Shown piece by piece: positions 31,996-43,987 of a DNA stretch of 64,000 nucleotides. Below the pieces are notes generated by a model. That model saw nothing but the letters and a program-made list of their open reading frames with translations. It made no database searches and was not told the origin of the DNA. This DNA is from Reclinomonas americana ATCC 50394 (lineage: Eukaryota; Jakobida; Jakobea; Jakobida), in the NCBI GenBank assembly GCA_048213135.1, contig PS015489.1, forward strand, positions 62,001 to 126,000, written 5' to 3'. Every line of letters starts with the position of its first letter. Position 1 is the stretch's first letter. The translations under genes and the position numbers were made by a program.

Positions 31996-34279
31996 TCAAT
32001 AATGCACATCGTAAAAATGAACCTTGCGTCCCCCGCTCGCCCACTGGCACGTACGCAACGGTGACGACTCGTGGTCGGTGACCAGCAGCGTCGGTGTGCG
32101 TGTGCGTGCACCGGCCAGCACCGGGTACGGCGTGGAGTCTCCTATTATGTAATCCACATCGCCCAGCAGCATCCAGCGCGCCATCTCCCAGGCCACTCGG
32201 CCATCCACATCCGTCACCGATGCTGGCGGGTCGATGCTGTCTCGCACCTGGAGTGATCACGACGGGGTGTATGAGTACCAGCTGCGACTGCGAGAAACTC
32301 CCGGGCTCACCAGCAACGCCTTATTGGGTCCCACGAGCTTCGTCACAAACTCCACGACAGCATCCGAGTCGGTGCGCAGCACGACCAGAGTGGTGGCGGC
32401 CGACGCTTCAGTGACCCCCTGCCACTCCTTGATTGCCGTGTCGACGCAGTGAGAGATCTCGTCGAGTCGTGCGGTGGAAAACTGAGCGTCAGGCTGGTGA
32501 GTGGCTGCGAAGGAATGCAGAAGAACGAGATACAAAACACACACGCACCGGCGTACCGCGCTCCATCATCCACAGACCGATGCGGAGCTTCTGGCCCTCC
32601 TGCCACATTTGCTGCTGTCGGAGGGCACCCATCGCCGAGACGAGTGGTGCACGAGGCCGTGCAAACAGTGTGTTCAACACTGGCAGCACAAATAAGTCGG
32701 ATCGCAGGCACAAAAGCACTCCCAACTCACAGACCTCGCGCGGCGAAATCGTATCGCGATGGTGAGATGCCGATCTGGTTCAGCAGGAAGGCGTGCGTCT
32801 GGCACTCTTGCAACATGCGCTCGAACGAGCGATTACCGGAGATGGCCAGCAGCGTCTCGGGATACTGGCGATTCACGTGACAGTCTTGCACACTTGAACA
32901 GGCGCAGTCAGAGACACGCACTTCATGACGACGACACAGGGGGAGCAACGCAACGCCGCCATGAATGTGCCGTTGGTCACACTTGTCTCCGCAATCGTCG
33001 ACGCGTCGCTCACGTACATGGACGTGCGTGCCGACGCCAGTGTCAGTGGCGAGAAGGGCGCCTCGAACAGCACATCTGGGTGGGGGGAACGAGGCAATTG
33101 TGATGAGACGCACTTTCTCACAAGTTTTCGTTCAGCAAGCAAACCATACGCCGGCAAATCCCACAGCAGCACTCGATCCGTGACCTGTTGCGATGAGGTG
33201 AGAATGGATGCATGCACGGAGCAAGGCCGTACATAATACACACACCAGGGCCAGACGCATGCCACTCAAAAGCAAGCGCAGCGAACCGCTCCACGCCTCC
33301 ACGTCGAGAATCTCACGATCGGCGGCACGCACCACCACAAACCGTGGCGGCGGTGGCGCAGCCGATGGCGGCAGATGCTCGTCAGGCGCAGGCGTCAGCA
33401 GCAGCTGCAAGTGTCTTTGGTACACCTCGCGAAAGCTAAACATCACCGGCGCCTTCATCGCCTGCTGCGTCACGTGTATCCTCGCTGGCAAGAACCTCAC
33501 GGCATCCGGCGCAAAGTTGTTGCTGCTCCAACTGCGTGAGCGTGCAGCATCGCAGAAAAAGACAGCGACAACGGCATGCTCAACCTGGGCGCTCGCACCA
33601 CTGGCACTCCATCGACCTCCTCCACTGGTGGCGTAAACAGCGCCGCCTCGGCCTCCTCCGCCGCCGACGGTGCCGTCCACGAGCGATACACCGCCGCCGC
33701 CACCGACATGAACAGCACCACCATACACATCAGCGTGATAATCACCACCGAGGTGGCCTTGCGCGGCGGCACGGCCGACGATTCTCCCAGTCGCCGCTCC
33801 CCACTGGCCTCTTGCCACTGAATCGTCGACGGTGACAGCCCCACGGTCGATGACGCCCGCGAGCCTTGCCGCGACTCCTCGCGAAGCCACATGGGAGACG
33901 AGAACGCCGCGCGACTGCTTGTGCATGCGTGTGGGTTTCAAATTGGATCATGCATGCGAGTGAGAGGAATGCACACGCAACTCGGCAGTGGCCACTGGCG
34001 ACCAAAACGCGGCCGACGACGCCAGCAAGCGCGACGACTGCGACACCTAACAATGGACACATGAACGACTGTCGATGCGCGTTCCAGAGAGCGTGCGCAC
34101 ACGTGTACCTGTGGCAGCTGCTGTCGCTCATCCGCAGCCTCATACTGCAACAACGCTGCGTCCTCCTCATCGCGCTCATCATCCTGCTCATCGACTGCGC
34201 TGGTGTCCTCTAATGAAGACGATGCACCACCAGCGGAGGAGGCGAAGCCGCGGATCAGCCGCAGCTCTTCTTCCCTCAT
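31996..34279 (-). CDS. Type II membrane protein, glycosyltransferase-like (fucosyltransferase-fold suspected)
   Basis: Start ATG 34279 (MREEELRLIRGFASSAGG), an acidic cytosolic part, then MWLREESRQGSRASSTVG and a single TM anchor ATSVVIITLMCMVVLFMSVA (about 33730-33770), giving type II topology as in Golgi glycosyltransferases. The lumenal part has FVVVRAADREILDVEAWSGS, DRVLLWDLPAYGLLAERK, ECQTHAFLLNQIGISPSRYD, RSDLFVLPVLNTLFARP, LRIGLWMMERG, TTLVVLRTDSDAVVEFVTKL, VGPNKALLVSPG and MARWMLLGDVDYIIGDSTPY. The order 'igl..R..., l.TDSd.v......, W.LL...D..I..ST' parallels fucosyltransferase-like enzymes. The match is by eye and weak, so activity is inference. The next gene on this strand, RPB9, stops 35 bp upstream of the ATG. 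Confidence 0.45.
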
Positions 34280-34314
34280 GAACGACAACGATTGATAACA
34301 CATAGAAATTTTAC

Positions 34315-34579
34315 TCATCGTTTTGTGACGACATGATTGCATCGTACACTGTCGAACGCGCGCGTGAGTGTGAGCGACAGTGTGTGAGAGAGCGGGTTGA
34401 AGAGCGCGCACTCACCACGCCATGTAAATCGCAAAGCTCGTCTCTTTGGTGTTGAGATTGCCAAAGAAGAACGCCGCCTGCGCACACACATTCCAACATG
34501 AAATCGACGCGAATCCACAAGAGCTGCACACGCAAGCACACACAGAGAGAGAGAGAGAGACAGCACAACACACTGCACG

Positions 34580-34622
<43 letters not shown>

Positions 34623-35064
34623 TGTTGTCTCTCGCACGCATCCACTCTGCACTCTCTCACACACACATGCACACACACACACAGAAGCACAGCAGACACA
34701 GCACACAGCACACACTCTTGCCTCTCTTCTTGTTGTGTGTGTGTGTGTCTCTCAAGCACACCCTTGCCTCTCTCTCTCCCTTGCCTCTCTCTTCTCTCAC
34801 CTCCTCATGATGGCAATTAGGGCACGTATGCACCGTCCTCTGCAACGTGCGATCCGCCGCATAGTTGACCGTGCTGCTGGCCTCGGCCGAGCCCGTCACA
34901 CCCGCCGCCGCCGCGGCCACCGGGTCCAGTCGATTCGTGTACACCACGGGTGAGTCGGCGGCCACTGGCGCCGACCCACAGTGCTTGCACTGATAGATCA
35001 GCCGCTTCTCGTGCTTGTCGGCACTGGCGTACATGATGTTGTTGCAGTCGGGGCAGAAGCGCAT
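34315..35064 (-). CDS. RPB9: RNA polymerase II subunit RPB9
   Basis: RPB9 is a two-zinc-ribbon subunit of Pol II that supports fidelity and TFIIS action. Three exons (34801-35064, 34416-34477, 34315-34348) sum to 360 nt, giving 119 residues, the usual RPB9 size. The N-terminal ribbon is MRFCPDCNNIMYASADKHEK followed by RLIYQCKHCG, then SPVVYTNRLDP. The C-terminal ribbon is HTCPNCHHEE joined to AAFFFGNLNTKETSFAIYMA and, over the last intron, CVRCNHVVTKR. All eight zinc Cys are present. Intron 1 (320 bp) holds GA/CT and CA microsatellites. The start ATG 35064 lies only 51 bp from the ATG of the divergent RAMA-domain gene. Confidence 0.93.
34548..34750 (+). repeat. GA, CT, CA and GT microsatellites in RPB9 intron 1
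   Basis: Successive GA (about 34548-34560), CT (about 34582-34617), CA-rich (about 34660-34715) and GT (about 34733-34747) runs fill the 320-bp first intron of RPB9. Confidence 0.9.
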
Positions 35065-35115
35065 TCTCACGAGTTGTCAGCAAACAAAGTCCACTACACT
35101 GGCGCCGGTCGATTG

Positions 35116-35649
35116 ATGATCAGTTACAAGGCGGCAATGGAGGGCGCGCGCATTGGCAAGGTGTGTGGCATTGCGCGTGTATGTGTGTGTGTCTATGTGT
35201 GCGCGTGTGTGTGTCTGCGTGCGCGCGCGTGGCAGAGGAAAAAGTAACGGTGGGGCTTCTGTTTGTTTTTTTGGGAGGGAAATGTTCACACTTGTCACAC
35301 ACAGAGGAAGACACTGGGCGGGTTTGTGCCGAAGGGGCCTGCGCGTGCGCTTGGTCGCGTGGTGTACATTCACAAGGGAATCACGTACCACGGACGCATT
35401 CAGGAGGACGGCATGATTGTGCATGTGGGACTGGCCAGCGACTCATCTTCACACTCCCCTTCGTCGTCGTCGTCGTCAGCAGCGGGCACCACCACGCCCA
35501 CTGGTGAGGGACCGAGTCCATTTGCGTCGCCACTGGAGTGGACAAGATACGTAGAGGAGCTGGCGGATGCAGAGGAGTTGCGACGACAGCAGCTGGCGGC
35601 CGCCGCGCAGGAGGCCAGCAGCGACAGTGATGGAGGAGCGGCACCATGA
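35116..35649 (+). CDS. Small RAMA-domain protein
   Basis: Two exons (35116-35160 and 35305-35649) give 129 residues: MISYKAAMEGARIGK joined to RKTLGGFVPKGPARALGRVV, YIHKGITYHGRIQEDGMIVH, a Ser/Thr/Gly linker, SPFASPLEWTRYVEELA and a charged tail ending GGAAP. The pattern l..g...pg..v..y.g..y.a.i.~dG.I......F.SP..W matches the RAMA domain seen in restriction-enzyme/methylase-associated proteins and MPND. RAMA domains are thought to sense modified DNA. Here the domain is almost the whole protein. Divergent from RPB9 with a 51-bp gap, so the two probably share a promoter. Confidence 0.6.
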
Positions 35650-35802
35650 ACGAGGGAGAGGGGGACTACTACTGTGTGTGCTTGCTTGCTTGCTTCCCGC
35701 CTTTGTGCGGTCGGCGTGCGTTTCGATGCCTTTGTGTGTGTTGTGTGTTGTGTGAGAAAAAATCAGCTATTTCTATTGCATTTGTGTAAAACGAGTATGA
35801 GG

Positions 35803-37541
35803 TCACGCTTTTCTCGGTGCCTCCTCCATGGCCTTGCCGTAGGAGTAGCCGGCGAGGCCTAGTAGTACGACAAAGATGCCGAGGCTCTTGCGCGCGTCCA
35901 GCGTCTCGTTGAAGAGGAGCCAGCCGCCGAGCAGCACCATTACCGTCTTCAAGTAGCCGAGCACGTTGACGCTGGGTATGTGTGAAGTGTGTGAGCGACT
36001 GAGTGTGGGGGAAACGGCGAGAGAGAAGCAAGGAGGTGCGCAACGTCAGTGCCGTGGTCACTCGTGACATTTGGAAGAGGGCCAGCGTCAATCCGAACCC
36101 ACACATTGCCGAGAGCAGCAGCAGCGACTGGGGAGGGAGTGAGCAACGGCAGAAAACAGAGTACCAAAAACGACGACAGTGAACGCACAATGATGCTGAA
36201 CGACCAGGTGACCTTGTGCAACTCCGACACGCGATCAAAGAACGGCACAAAGAACAGCAGGAGCACCGACGAGATGCCGGACTGGTACATGACGCACTGC
36301 TGCGGTGAGCAGTCGAGTCGCTTCTGAATGTCGCCCACCCACTGCGCGCACACACAGAGATGTTTAGCGACCTTGACACAAGAAGAAGTTGTGTACTGAG
36401 CGGGCACGCAACAATCGTGTAAAACGCGTTGGAGAGGCAGGCCAGACCGCCGACCAGCAGACCGGCGGCCGTGGTCGACACGTCGCTGACCACCATGATC
36501 GAGGCACCGACGCACATGACCACCACGCACATGATACTCCACGTTGAGTAGGTAGTGCCGTTGACCTTTTGGATGGCGAGAATCGTCGGCGACACCAGCA
36601 CCTTGAACATCTGCCGATCCGGCACACAAAAAAGGAATCACTAACCATGTTCCGCTCGCCAGGCAATCCCATCACGACGCACCTGATACACCATGACGCT
36701 GTTGTAGAGCAAGCTGAGATTGCCAAACACCACGTAGCCACTAAACGAGAGCGCCAGCTTCGACATCTCCACCATATTCACATCCTTCAACTCAAAATGC
36801 CCCCTAAAGTGCAGCACCGTCAGCAGGCCGCATTGCACACTCAACCCAATCACCGTCAACAGAGTGCCTGCGCGCGCGCACGTGATGGAAACGATGAGCA
36901 ACGCAGCGACGACAGCAGCAACAGTGATATGCGAACCGAATTTGAATCCCATGATGAAAAGGACCTTGTTGAGAAAGACGACGCCCAACGAGCACACCAC
37001 ATTGATGCCAATGATCAGCACGGCATACATCGAGCTGCCACCGCGCGACTCCTGCATCCCACACAACATCAGGCAAACACTGCAAAAAAGAAAACTTCCG
37101 ATGCGTGCTCACCGGTGCCAACAGTGGCGCTGTTGACGATGCCGACGATGACGACACGCCTCCCCCCACACCCGCCACCGTCGACGGCGCATGATGATGA
37201 TGCAGATGATGCTGGTGACCGTGATGGTGATGGTGATGGTGATGCTGAGTCGACGAAACAGCCACTCCAACTGCTCCTCCTCCACCAACACCACCAACAC
37301 CACCAGTGCCTCCCACACCAGTGGCAGTCACGCCGACCGCACCTTGCGACAGTGGAGGCGCTGCGGTCGATAGTGGAGGAGCGCCAGTGGTTGGTGGTCG
37401 ATGCTTGGCCACGCCCGTGGAGAAGCTGTTCAACTCAATGTCGGCGCCCTCGGCTGCATTCACAGCAGCAGAGGCGCCACCGTTGTGCAGAAACGCTGCA
37501 GAGAGACGCGTGGCAGGGTCCACTGCGCCTCCGCTGGCCAT
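35803..37541 (-). CDS. Triose-phosphate/nucleotide-sugar transporter family protein (SLC35E3-like)
   Basis: Drug/metabolite-transporter superfamily antiporter, typically in Golgi or ER membranes. Start ATG 37541 (MASGGAVDPATRLSAAFLHN), then about 130 residues of disordered Gly/Thr/His-rich sequence including a His run coded near 37200-37250. The membrane part begins SSMYAVLIIGINVVCSLGVV and FLNKVLFIMGFKFGSHITVA (TPT signature: N K .. f ...F). LKDVNMVEMSKLALSFSGYV and NLSLLYNSVMVYQMFKVLVS (the classic nlSL.ynsV.fyQ..K), CVGASIMVVSDVSTTAAGLL, QCVMYQSGISSVLLLFFVPF and a C-terminal GWLLFNETLDARKSLGIFVV follow; it ends EEAPRKA at 35803. About ten helices. Substrate undetermined. Confidence 0.85.
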
Positions 37542-37738
37542 CTCCTCTTCCCCCGCTCACGCAAACACACACACAAAACAGAGACACAAAACGCAATCAC
37601 AGAAGGAAGGAGGCAAGAAGGCGAGGGGAATGCAGTCGAGAGCAGACGATGCGCACTTGAAGAGAGAGAGAGATAAGAGCTGCGTGGACATTCGACCGGC
37701 TCGCGCATCCGCAACTGTCCATTGTCACTTGTCTCGCG

Positions 37739-39996
37739 ATGGGGTGGACGGCCACTCAGATCGTTGGCTCCTTTGTGGCTGCCTCGATGGCGTGGGGCAT
37801 TGGTGTGCTGCTCCTTCTCATCTCCTCACTTTTCATATGTACATTGACTGATGCATTGTCACAGGTGCAAGCGATTGTGCCAATTCATTCGGGTGCGAGA
37901 CACAGTGCATTCCCGTCTCTCTCTCTGTGTGTCTCATTGCGTGTCTGCAGCACGAGTGTGGGCTCTGGCGCCTTGTCGCTGCGAGTGGCACTGATGCTGG
38001 CGACCGTGTTCGAATTTGGCGGATCTCTTTTGATGGGTGGCTCCGTGTCTTCGTCGCTGGCGTCGGTGGTGCACGTGGACATTGATCCGGCGGATCCGGC
38101 TGCTGCCGACAAGTACTTTGTGTTCCAGTTGGTGATGCTTTGCACGCTGTTTGGTGCCTCGGCGTGGGTGATTGTGGCGACGTATTTCAAGTGGCCCGTG
38201 TCGACCACGCACTCGGTGGTCGGGGCGCTGGTGGGCACTGGAATCGTGGCGTACGGGTTTGATAGCATCAACTACACGGTGGTCGTCACTGCGGCGATTT
38301 CGTGGGTCACGAGTCCGGTGCTGGGCGGACTCGTGTCGTTCTTCATCAACCTGTTGGTGGAAAAACTGGTGCTCCGGCACCCACGGCCGCTGTCGCGTGT
38401 TCGCTGGGTGTTTCCGCCCATTGTCGGCTGCTCTGTGGGCGGTCTCTTTGCGTTTCTCGTCACCAAGGGTCCCAAGTTGAGCGCACCGTCGTTGTCGTCT
38501 TGTGCGCGATGATCGTTGTTGACCGCGAGTACTGCAGGTTGCTGTTGATTCCTCTCGACGCGTGGATCATTTGGCTCACCGCCCTCGGCATCTTTGTGGT
38601 GGTGACCACGGCCTCGTGCTTTGTGTTGCCGGCGATGCAGGTGGCCATGTCGGCCAAGTCGAAACCATCGCTGCTCTCCACGCAGTTGCGTTCGAATTAA
38701 TATGCACACCCCTTCACACAGTTCCTCACTTACCTCTGCAGAGGCCATCACGACGAGGACGATGCGGCATCGCCTACCACGGAGGCCGTTGGCATCGAGA
38801 TGCACGACATACGCCGGACGATGGCTTCGGCGGGAGACGACTCGGCTGATGTCGAGTCTGCGAGCGCTCACAAGGAGGAGCAACGAGTGGTGGCCGAGCT
38901 CGGCATCGCTGCCTCTTCTGCGTCACTCGGTACCGCCACTGCCGACCACGGTGACGACGACGATGACGACGACGGCATCAGTGACACTCGAGCGGGCAAG
39001 AGAAAGGCTGCAGCAGCTGAGGAGAAGCGTTCACTCAAGGACAACGAAGAAGAAGCAGACGGTGACGGCGAGAGCAATGGCAGCTCTTCCTCTGCCATGC
39101 GCCGAGTGACCACCGACAACGCATCCGGAGAGGCGTCAATGCACCCGTCTTCGGGAACGAGTCCACCCGCAGCAGCAGCAGCGGGCGAGGAGGAACACAT
39201 GGATGAGGGAAGGCGGCGCGAGATTGAAATCGTGCAGCGTCCGTTCCGCTACCTGATGGTGATGAGTGCCAGTTTGCTGGCCTTTGCGCACGGAGCCAAC
39301 GATGTGGCGGTGAGTGTGGACACACGGTCGCACTCTCAGGGCTGTGTTGTGTCGCTCATCTCCGAGGTTGATTGTAGAATGCGATTGGACCGTACGTGGC
39401 CATGTTGCAGACCGCCAGCTACACGAGTCCCGGCAGCAAGTCAGTGGGCGTGCCGTTCTGGGTGACTTGTGGTGGCGGCGCATTCATCTCCTTAGGTCTC
39501 CTCACGTGGGGCTATCGGTGAGCGTCGTCGGCGACAAAGGAAATGAGGAGTCGAGGATTTCTCACCTCTCACGTCACGCGCAGAGTAATGGGCACCGTGG
39601 GCAAGAAGATCACCAAACTGACATTCGTGCGCGGCTACGCTATGGAATTCTCCACCGCGCTGAGCGTCCTGGTGGCCACTGTTATTGGTGCCCCAGTGTC
39701 GACAACGCACGTGCTGGTCGGCGCAGTTGTCGGCGGTCAGTGACAGCTTTTCTATCACGCCTGCATCACCACTGCCGCTAAACATGCACGATACAGGTGG
39801 TCTGGTCGAAGGCACCAAGAACGTCAATCTGCGGTGAGCAGCCTCCTTTCCGACGTCTGCATTCTCCTCCTCACTCACAATGCATCGCAGAGTTGTCCGC
39901 AGCATTGTCATGTCGTGGGTGATCACCATCCCCGCCGCCGCCGCCTGCTCCATCCTTCTCTTCCTCATCATCCGTCTCTTTGTCTCGCTAACATAA
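37739..39996 (+). CDS. PiT-family inorganic phosphate transporter (SLC20-like)
   Basis: Sodium- or proton-coupled phosphate carrier of the plasma membrane. Start ATG 37739 ([20 protein letters not shown]). The two inverted PiT signatures are present. Repeat 1 is [16 protein letters not shown], assembled over two introns at 37800-37980; the usual form is GANDVANSFGTSVGSG, so Asn and Val are replaced while the key Asp stays. Repeat 2 is FAHGANDVA joined to [10 protein letters not shown] (about 39285-39400). [20 protein letters not shown] and [17 protein letters not shown] are the matching PVSTTH motifs. Between them lies a long acidic/Ser loop (about 38740-39220), as in SLC20. It ends [13 protein letters not shown] at 39996. 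Divergent from the sugar-transporter gene 197 bp away. Confidence 0.93.
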
Positions 39997-40081
39997 TTGT
40001 AAAAAGAAAAAGCATAATCGGAGTCATCCTTGTCCTGCAGCCGCCTTCTTTTGGGACGCTTCTTTTCCTTACACCTCCACG

Positions 40082-41980
40082 ATGGCGAGCTACTCCAACT
40101 GGACCTCGCTAGTCACCTCTCCGACCACGCCCACACACGACAGTGGCGCAGGAGATGACGACGAAGGCGACGGAGATGACGGCGGAGATGCGGCACTGTG
40201 GGATGACGACTACTATCGACGAAACAAGTCCTCCTCAGGCGGAGGCACCACCACCACCACCACCACCACCTCTGCCTCCTCTGCCTCATCATCGTCCTCT
40301 TCCACCAAGGACAAGAGCAAGAAGAGCAAGAAGAAGAGCAGCAGCAGCAGCAAGAAGAGCAAGAAGAAGAGCATTGATTATCATCATGCAGCAGTCGACG
40401 AGGACGAGGAGAACGATCGCATGTCGTCGCTGTTGGCGCAGACACCGCCGAATAGCGCAGTGTCGAGCTCGTTGGGATTGCTGTCGGCCTCCGCGCCCAC
40501 GTACTATCTGCGCCCGCAGTCGGCAGTGTCGCCACGGTCGCCCATGATGACATCGCCGCAGACTGCAATGGCGACGACTCCGGCGACTGCGGGAGGGCGA
40601 TCGCTGGGTGGTGCGTCGTCGGGCGCGATGGCGATCTCGCCGCGTGTCTCCAACGATGCCATGCTGATGATGATGGGCGGCGATGGCATGGGCATGGGCA
40701 TGGAGTCGTCGCCGTTGCCGAGTTCGAGTGTGGGCGCCAGTGCGACGCCGCGGTGGCGGTCGCGAGTGGAACGCACCGCAGTGGGAGTTGCGATGCGGGC
40801 GATACCTGTTTGTGGAAACGCGACGTGGCGCACTCACTGTCGTCGTGCTGCAGGTGCATTCGGTCAACATGGACGCAGTGGTGCCGGAGGCGCGGGAGGT
40901 GAGCCCGCACTGGACGATGCACCTCAACGCGCTCGATCGCCGCCGATCGGAGAAGGAGTTGGTGGATGCACTCGAGTCGCACGGGATCATTTGCTCTGTC
41001 AGTTCGTTTGTACAGACGGTGAGTTCACCGTGCGTTTGGTGGAAGAGCGTCGGTGAGGCTCATCGTCGTGTGTGCAGTCGACGGCACATCGCGCCACGCT
41101 GCTGTCGCGTTCGTTCAAGTTGTGGTGCCGGCGCGAGACATTGTGGCGGCTGGTGACCGACGCGCTGCAGGCCGACTCGCGGCCGCTGCGTGAGCGCTTC
41201 GATGGGCGAGAAGAGGACGGTGACGAGGAGCTCGCCTCGGTTCGCGACGGGGTGCCGCGGTCGCCGACGCGCGGCTCACGCACCTCCTCGTCCTCCTCCG
41301 CTGCGTTTGAGGACGACGACGATCTCACGCCACTGGCTGTCGGCTCGCCCAGCGGAGCGCGGGCGGGCAAGGTGTACCGGCCAGCCGTGCTGTGCTTTGA
41401 CCTGAACGAAACGCAGCTGTTCCACGAGAGCAGCTTTTGGATGATTGCGCAGGTGGGAGAATAGGACAGAGAGAGGGGAGAGGCGAAACACTTGCTCATG
41501 CTGTGTGTGTGCAGGAGGGGCAACTGTCGGTCAGTCGCGGACGCATCACGTCGCTGTTTACCACCTGTTGCGTTGGCACATTGGCGCCTGTGTTGCATTA
41601 TTCCCCCCACGCAGCGCTGACGCACTGGGCTTGCAGACGACTCGGAGGACGAGACGCGCAAGATGTTGGGAGCGCGACTGCAGAGACGCATCCGTGGACG
41701 CAAGTACGCCTGCTGGTCTCACCCATTCATCAATGTGTTGCTCTGCTGCATTCCCATGTGCTGCTTGCATCACGGTTGCGTCGTCTGCTCGATATGGCGC
41801 GCGCGTGGGAGTGTGCATTTCGTACTCACGCCACATCTCTACACGTGTGTGCGCGCAGAAAACACGGCCGAGAAACAGGCCGCCGGCAATCACGACCTGA
41901 CGCTGCTGTTCCCCGAGGCTCCGTTCCCGGGCGACGTGTCGTCGGAGAACCTCACTGGATGGTGTCCAGAGTTGCTTTAG
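40082..41980 (+). CDS. Uncharacterised protein with a disordered N-terminus
   Basis: Start ATG 40082 (MASYSNWTSLVTSPTTPTHD), then an acidic stretch, poly-Thr, poly-Ser and a Lys/Ser basic block (SKKSKKKSSSSSKKSKKK, near 40320-40370) that may be a nuclear signal. Met/Ser/Ala-rich sequence follows. A frame change near 40760 must be an intron or an error; after it the sequence looks folded: WNAPQWELRCGRYLFVETRR, LTVVVLQVHSVNMDAVVPEA, TMHLNALDRRRSEKELVDAL, SRSFKLWCRRETLWRLVTDA, VYRPAVLCFDLNETQLFHES, KMLGARLQRRIRGRK and LTLLFPEAPFPGDVSSENLT, ending at 41980. I recognise no family. The upstream gene ends only 85 bp away on the same strand. Confidence 0.55.
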
Positions 41981-42145
41981 AGACGGGAGGGTAGAAAGAG
42001 GAGAGAGGGAAGCATAGAGTAATGGAAAATGGAATGGCAACTTGATTTTTTCTCACACACTTCCGTCCCAAAGTGGTTTCGTTTTTTTACCGAGATTGAT
42101 TATTCGACACATACATACACCACTCTATGCGCTTCACGAAAGAGA

Positions 42146-43950
42146 TTATCGGCTAAGATCGGCCAGTGTGCTCGATTCGGCGTGCTCGCGAGGAATGCGG
42201 CACAGCAGGGCGCCGAGGGCACTGATGTAGCCCTCGTGCGTCAGGAATCGCGCCTGTAAGGCACGAGATGGGTGAGTAACGACCGCAGTCTCCAAGAAGC
42301 AAGTTCTGCCTCACCTGCATCTGGCCCGACGACCAGTAGTTGAGAGCAAACGAGATTTTCGACTGCGTGATTGGGTGGTCGCGAATGTACGAGCCCGTAA
42401 AGTATACCCGCTGCAGATTGAAGCGCATGGCGTTGAGGTAGGCGATTTGTGCCGTGTTGTTGGCAAACATCAGCAGTAATGAGCGGATAATGTCGGACTT
42501 TCTGCACTCGACACACGGAGGAGTGAGTGACAAAACACTCATCCAGCCGTCCAGCAAAGCAAGCACAACGAACCTGAAGTTCTCGCGCACAGAATGACCA
42601 GGCTCGACCTTGGCCGCGATTACGCGACCGACACTGGACGCAATGGTGCTGCCGGGCAAGCCGATCTTGTCATAGTCACCACCGTAAATGTCTTCCACCT
42701 TCATGTCGACATTTTCGTTGTTGCCTGTGCACAGACACACCCGCAGCGTGAGCATCACCATAGGAAGATTGGCAAGTGCCGCAAGAGGTGCACAATAATG
42801 TACCTTCGTGCGCCAGCTCGAGCATCTCGTCAAAGTTGGAAATGTCGGTAATGAGTCGGCACAAGCCGAAAAATGTGCCTGTACACACTCTCCTGTCAGT
42901 CACCCGCACACACACCCCCGCCCATCGGCGCTCTCTGCACACGCACCTCCGCCTACGCTGGAACCCGACACACGTCTCGACTCGTCGTTGCCGTCCACCT
43001 TCAGAATACTGATGCCGGAGCCGACATTGACCACCAGGTACGGGAAGATGCCCTGCAGCCATCCATCCAAAAAAAAAGGTGAGAGGGCCGCAGCTGCTAA
43101 AAGGGAAAGGAAAGGGAAAAACCGTCGCACCGACTGATCCACCGGCAAGTAGTGCTTCTCCTTGGTGGCAGGGTCGACGTAGAACGACTCGTTGGGAGTG
43201 TTTTGCAACGCAAAATTCAGTCCGCGGACCAAACTCTCCATCTCGTCGACCTTTTGCACCGTCACCCCAAACCGCGACCGCAGCAGAGCCTCGTACTTGT
43301 GCGCACCGCCGCCGGTGACGCTCACCACCATCGGCAGCGGTGGGTGCTCGGAGATGAGGCCTTGCTCTGAGCGGGACGAAGGGTTGAGTAAAGGGGGTCA
43401 AACAAGAGAGAAGTGCACCCACTCACCGAGCAAGAACTGCAGCGCCTCCTCGACATTGGCGCTGGGGAAGCGATGAAAGTGGAACTTGCCACGCTTGCCA
43501 CGGACTGGCGACGACACCACCAGTGAGCAATGCGACACACAGAATCATCGCAGGCAGAGCACGCAACAGATGCGACGCAGGGCGCGATCCACGTTTGGCG
43601 GATGAAACGCGCCTTGCGGGAGCGACAGTGGAGACTCGCCATCTGCGCTGATCGAGTGGCGGCGATGCACACCGCTGCTGCCACTGCTGCTACTGCGCGA
43701 CACGGGATGAGCGCACAGAGAGAGCAAGCATGCAAAGATGCACAAAGTCTTACCTCGCGCCATCCTCATCTTCCTCCTCATCGCCACCATGCCCACTTGC
43801 TCCATTCGCTGCAGCACTGCTGCCACTGCCGGACCCCGATGCAGCGGGTACCTCATCGGAGTCAGGCAGCAACCAGGCGATCTTGATCAGTGAGCCTCCC
43901 ATGTCCATTGCCCAGCAGGGGTCACTGTGGAGAGAGGGAGTGAGAGAGAT

Positions 43951-43987
<37 letters not shown>

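Noticed and set aside
36569-37660. 363-residue plus-strand open frame
   Set aside because: Antisense to the sugar-phosphate/nucleotide-sugar transporter; His/Gln/Arg-rich composition without motifs, typical of a GC-rich shadow frame.
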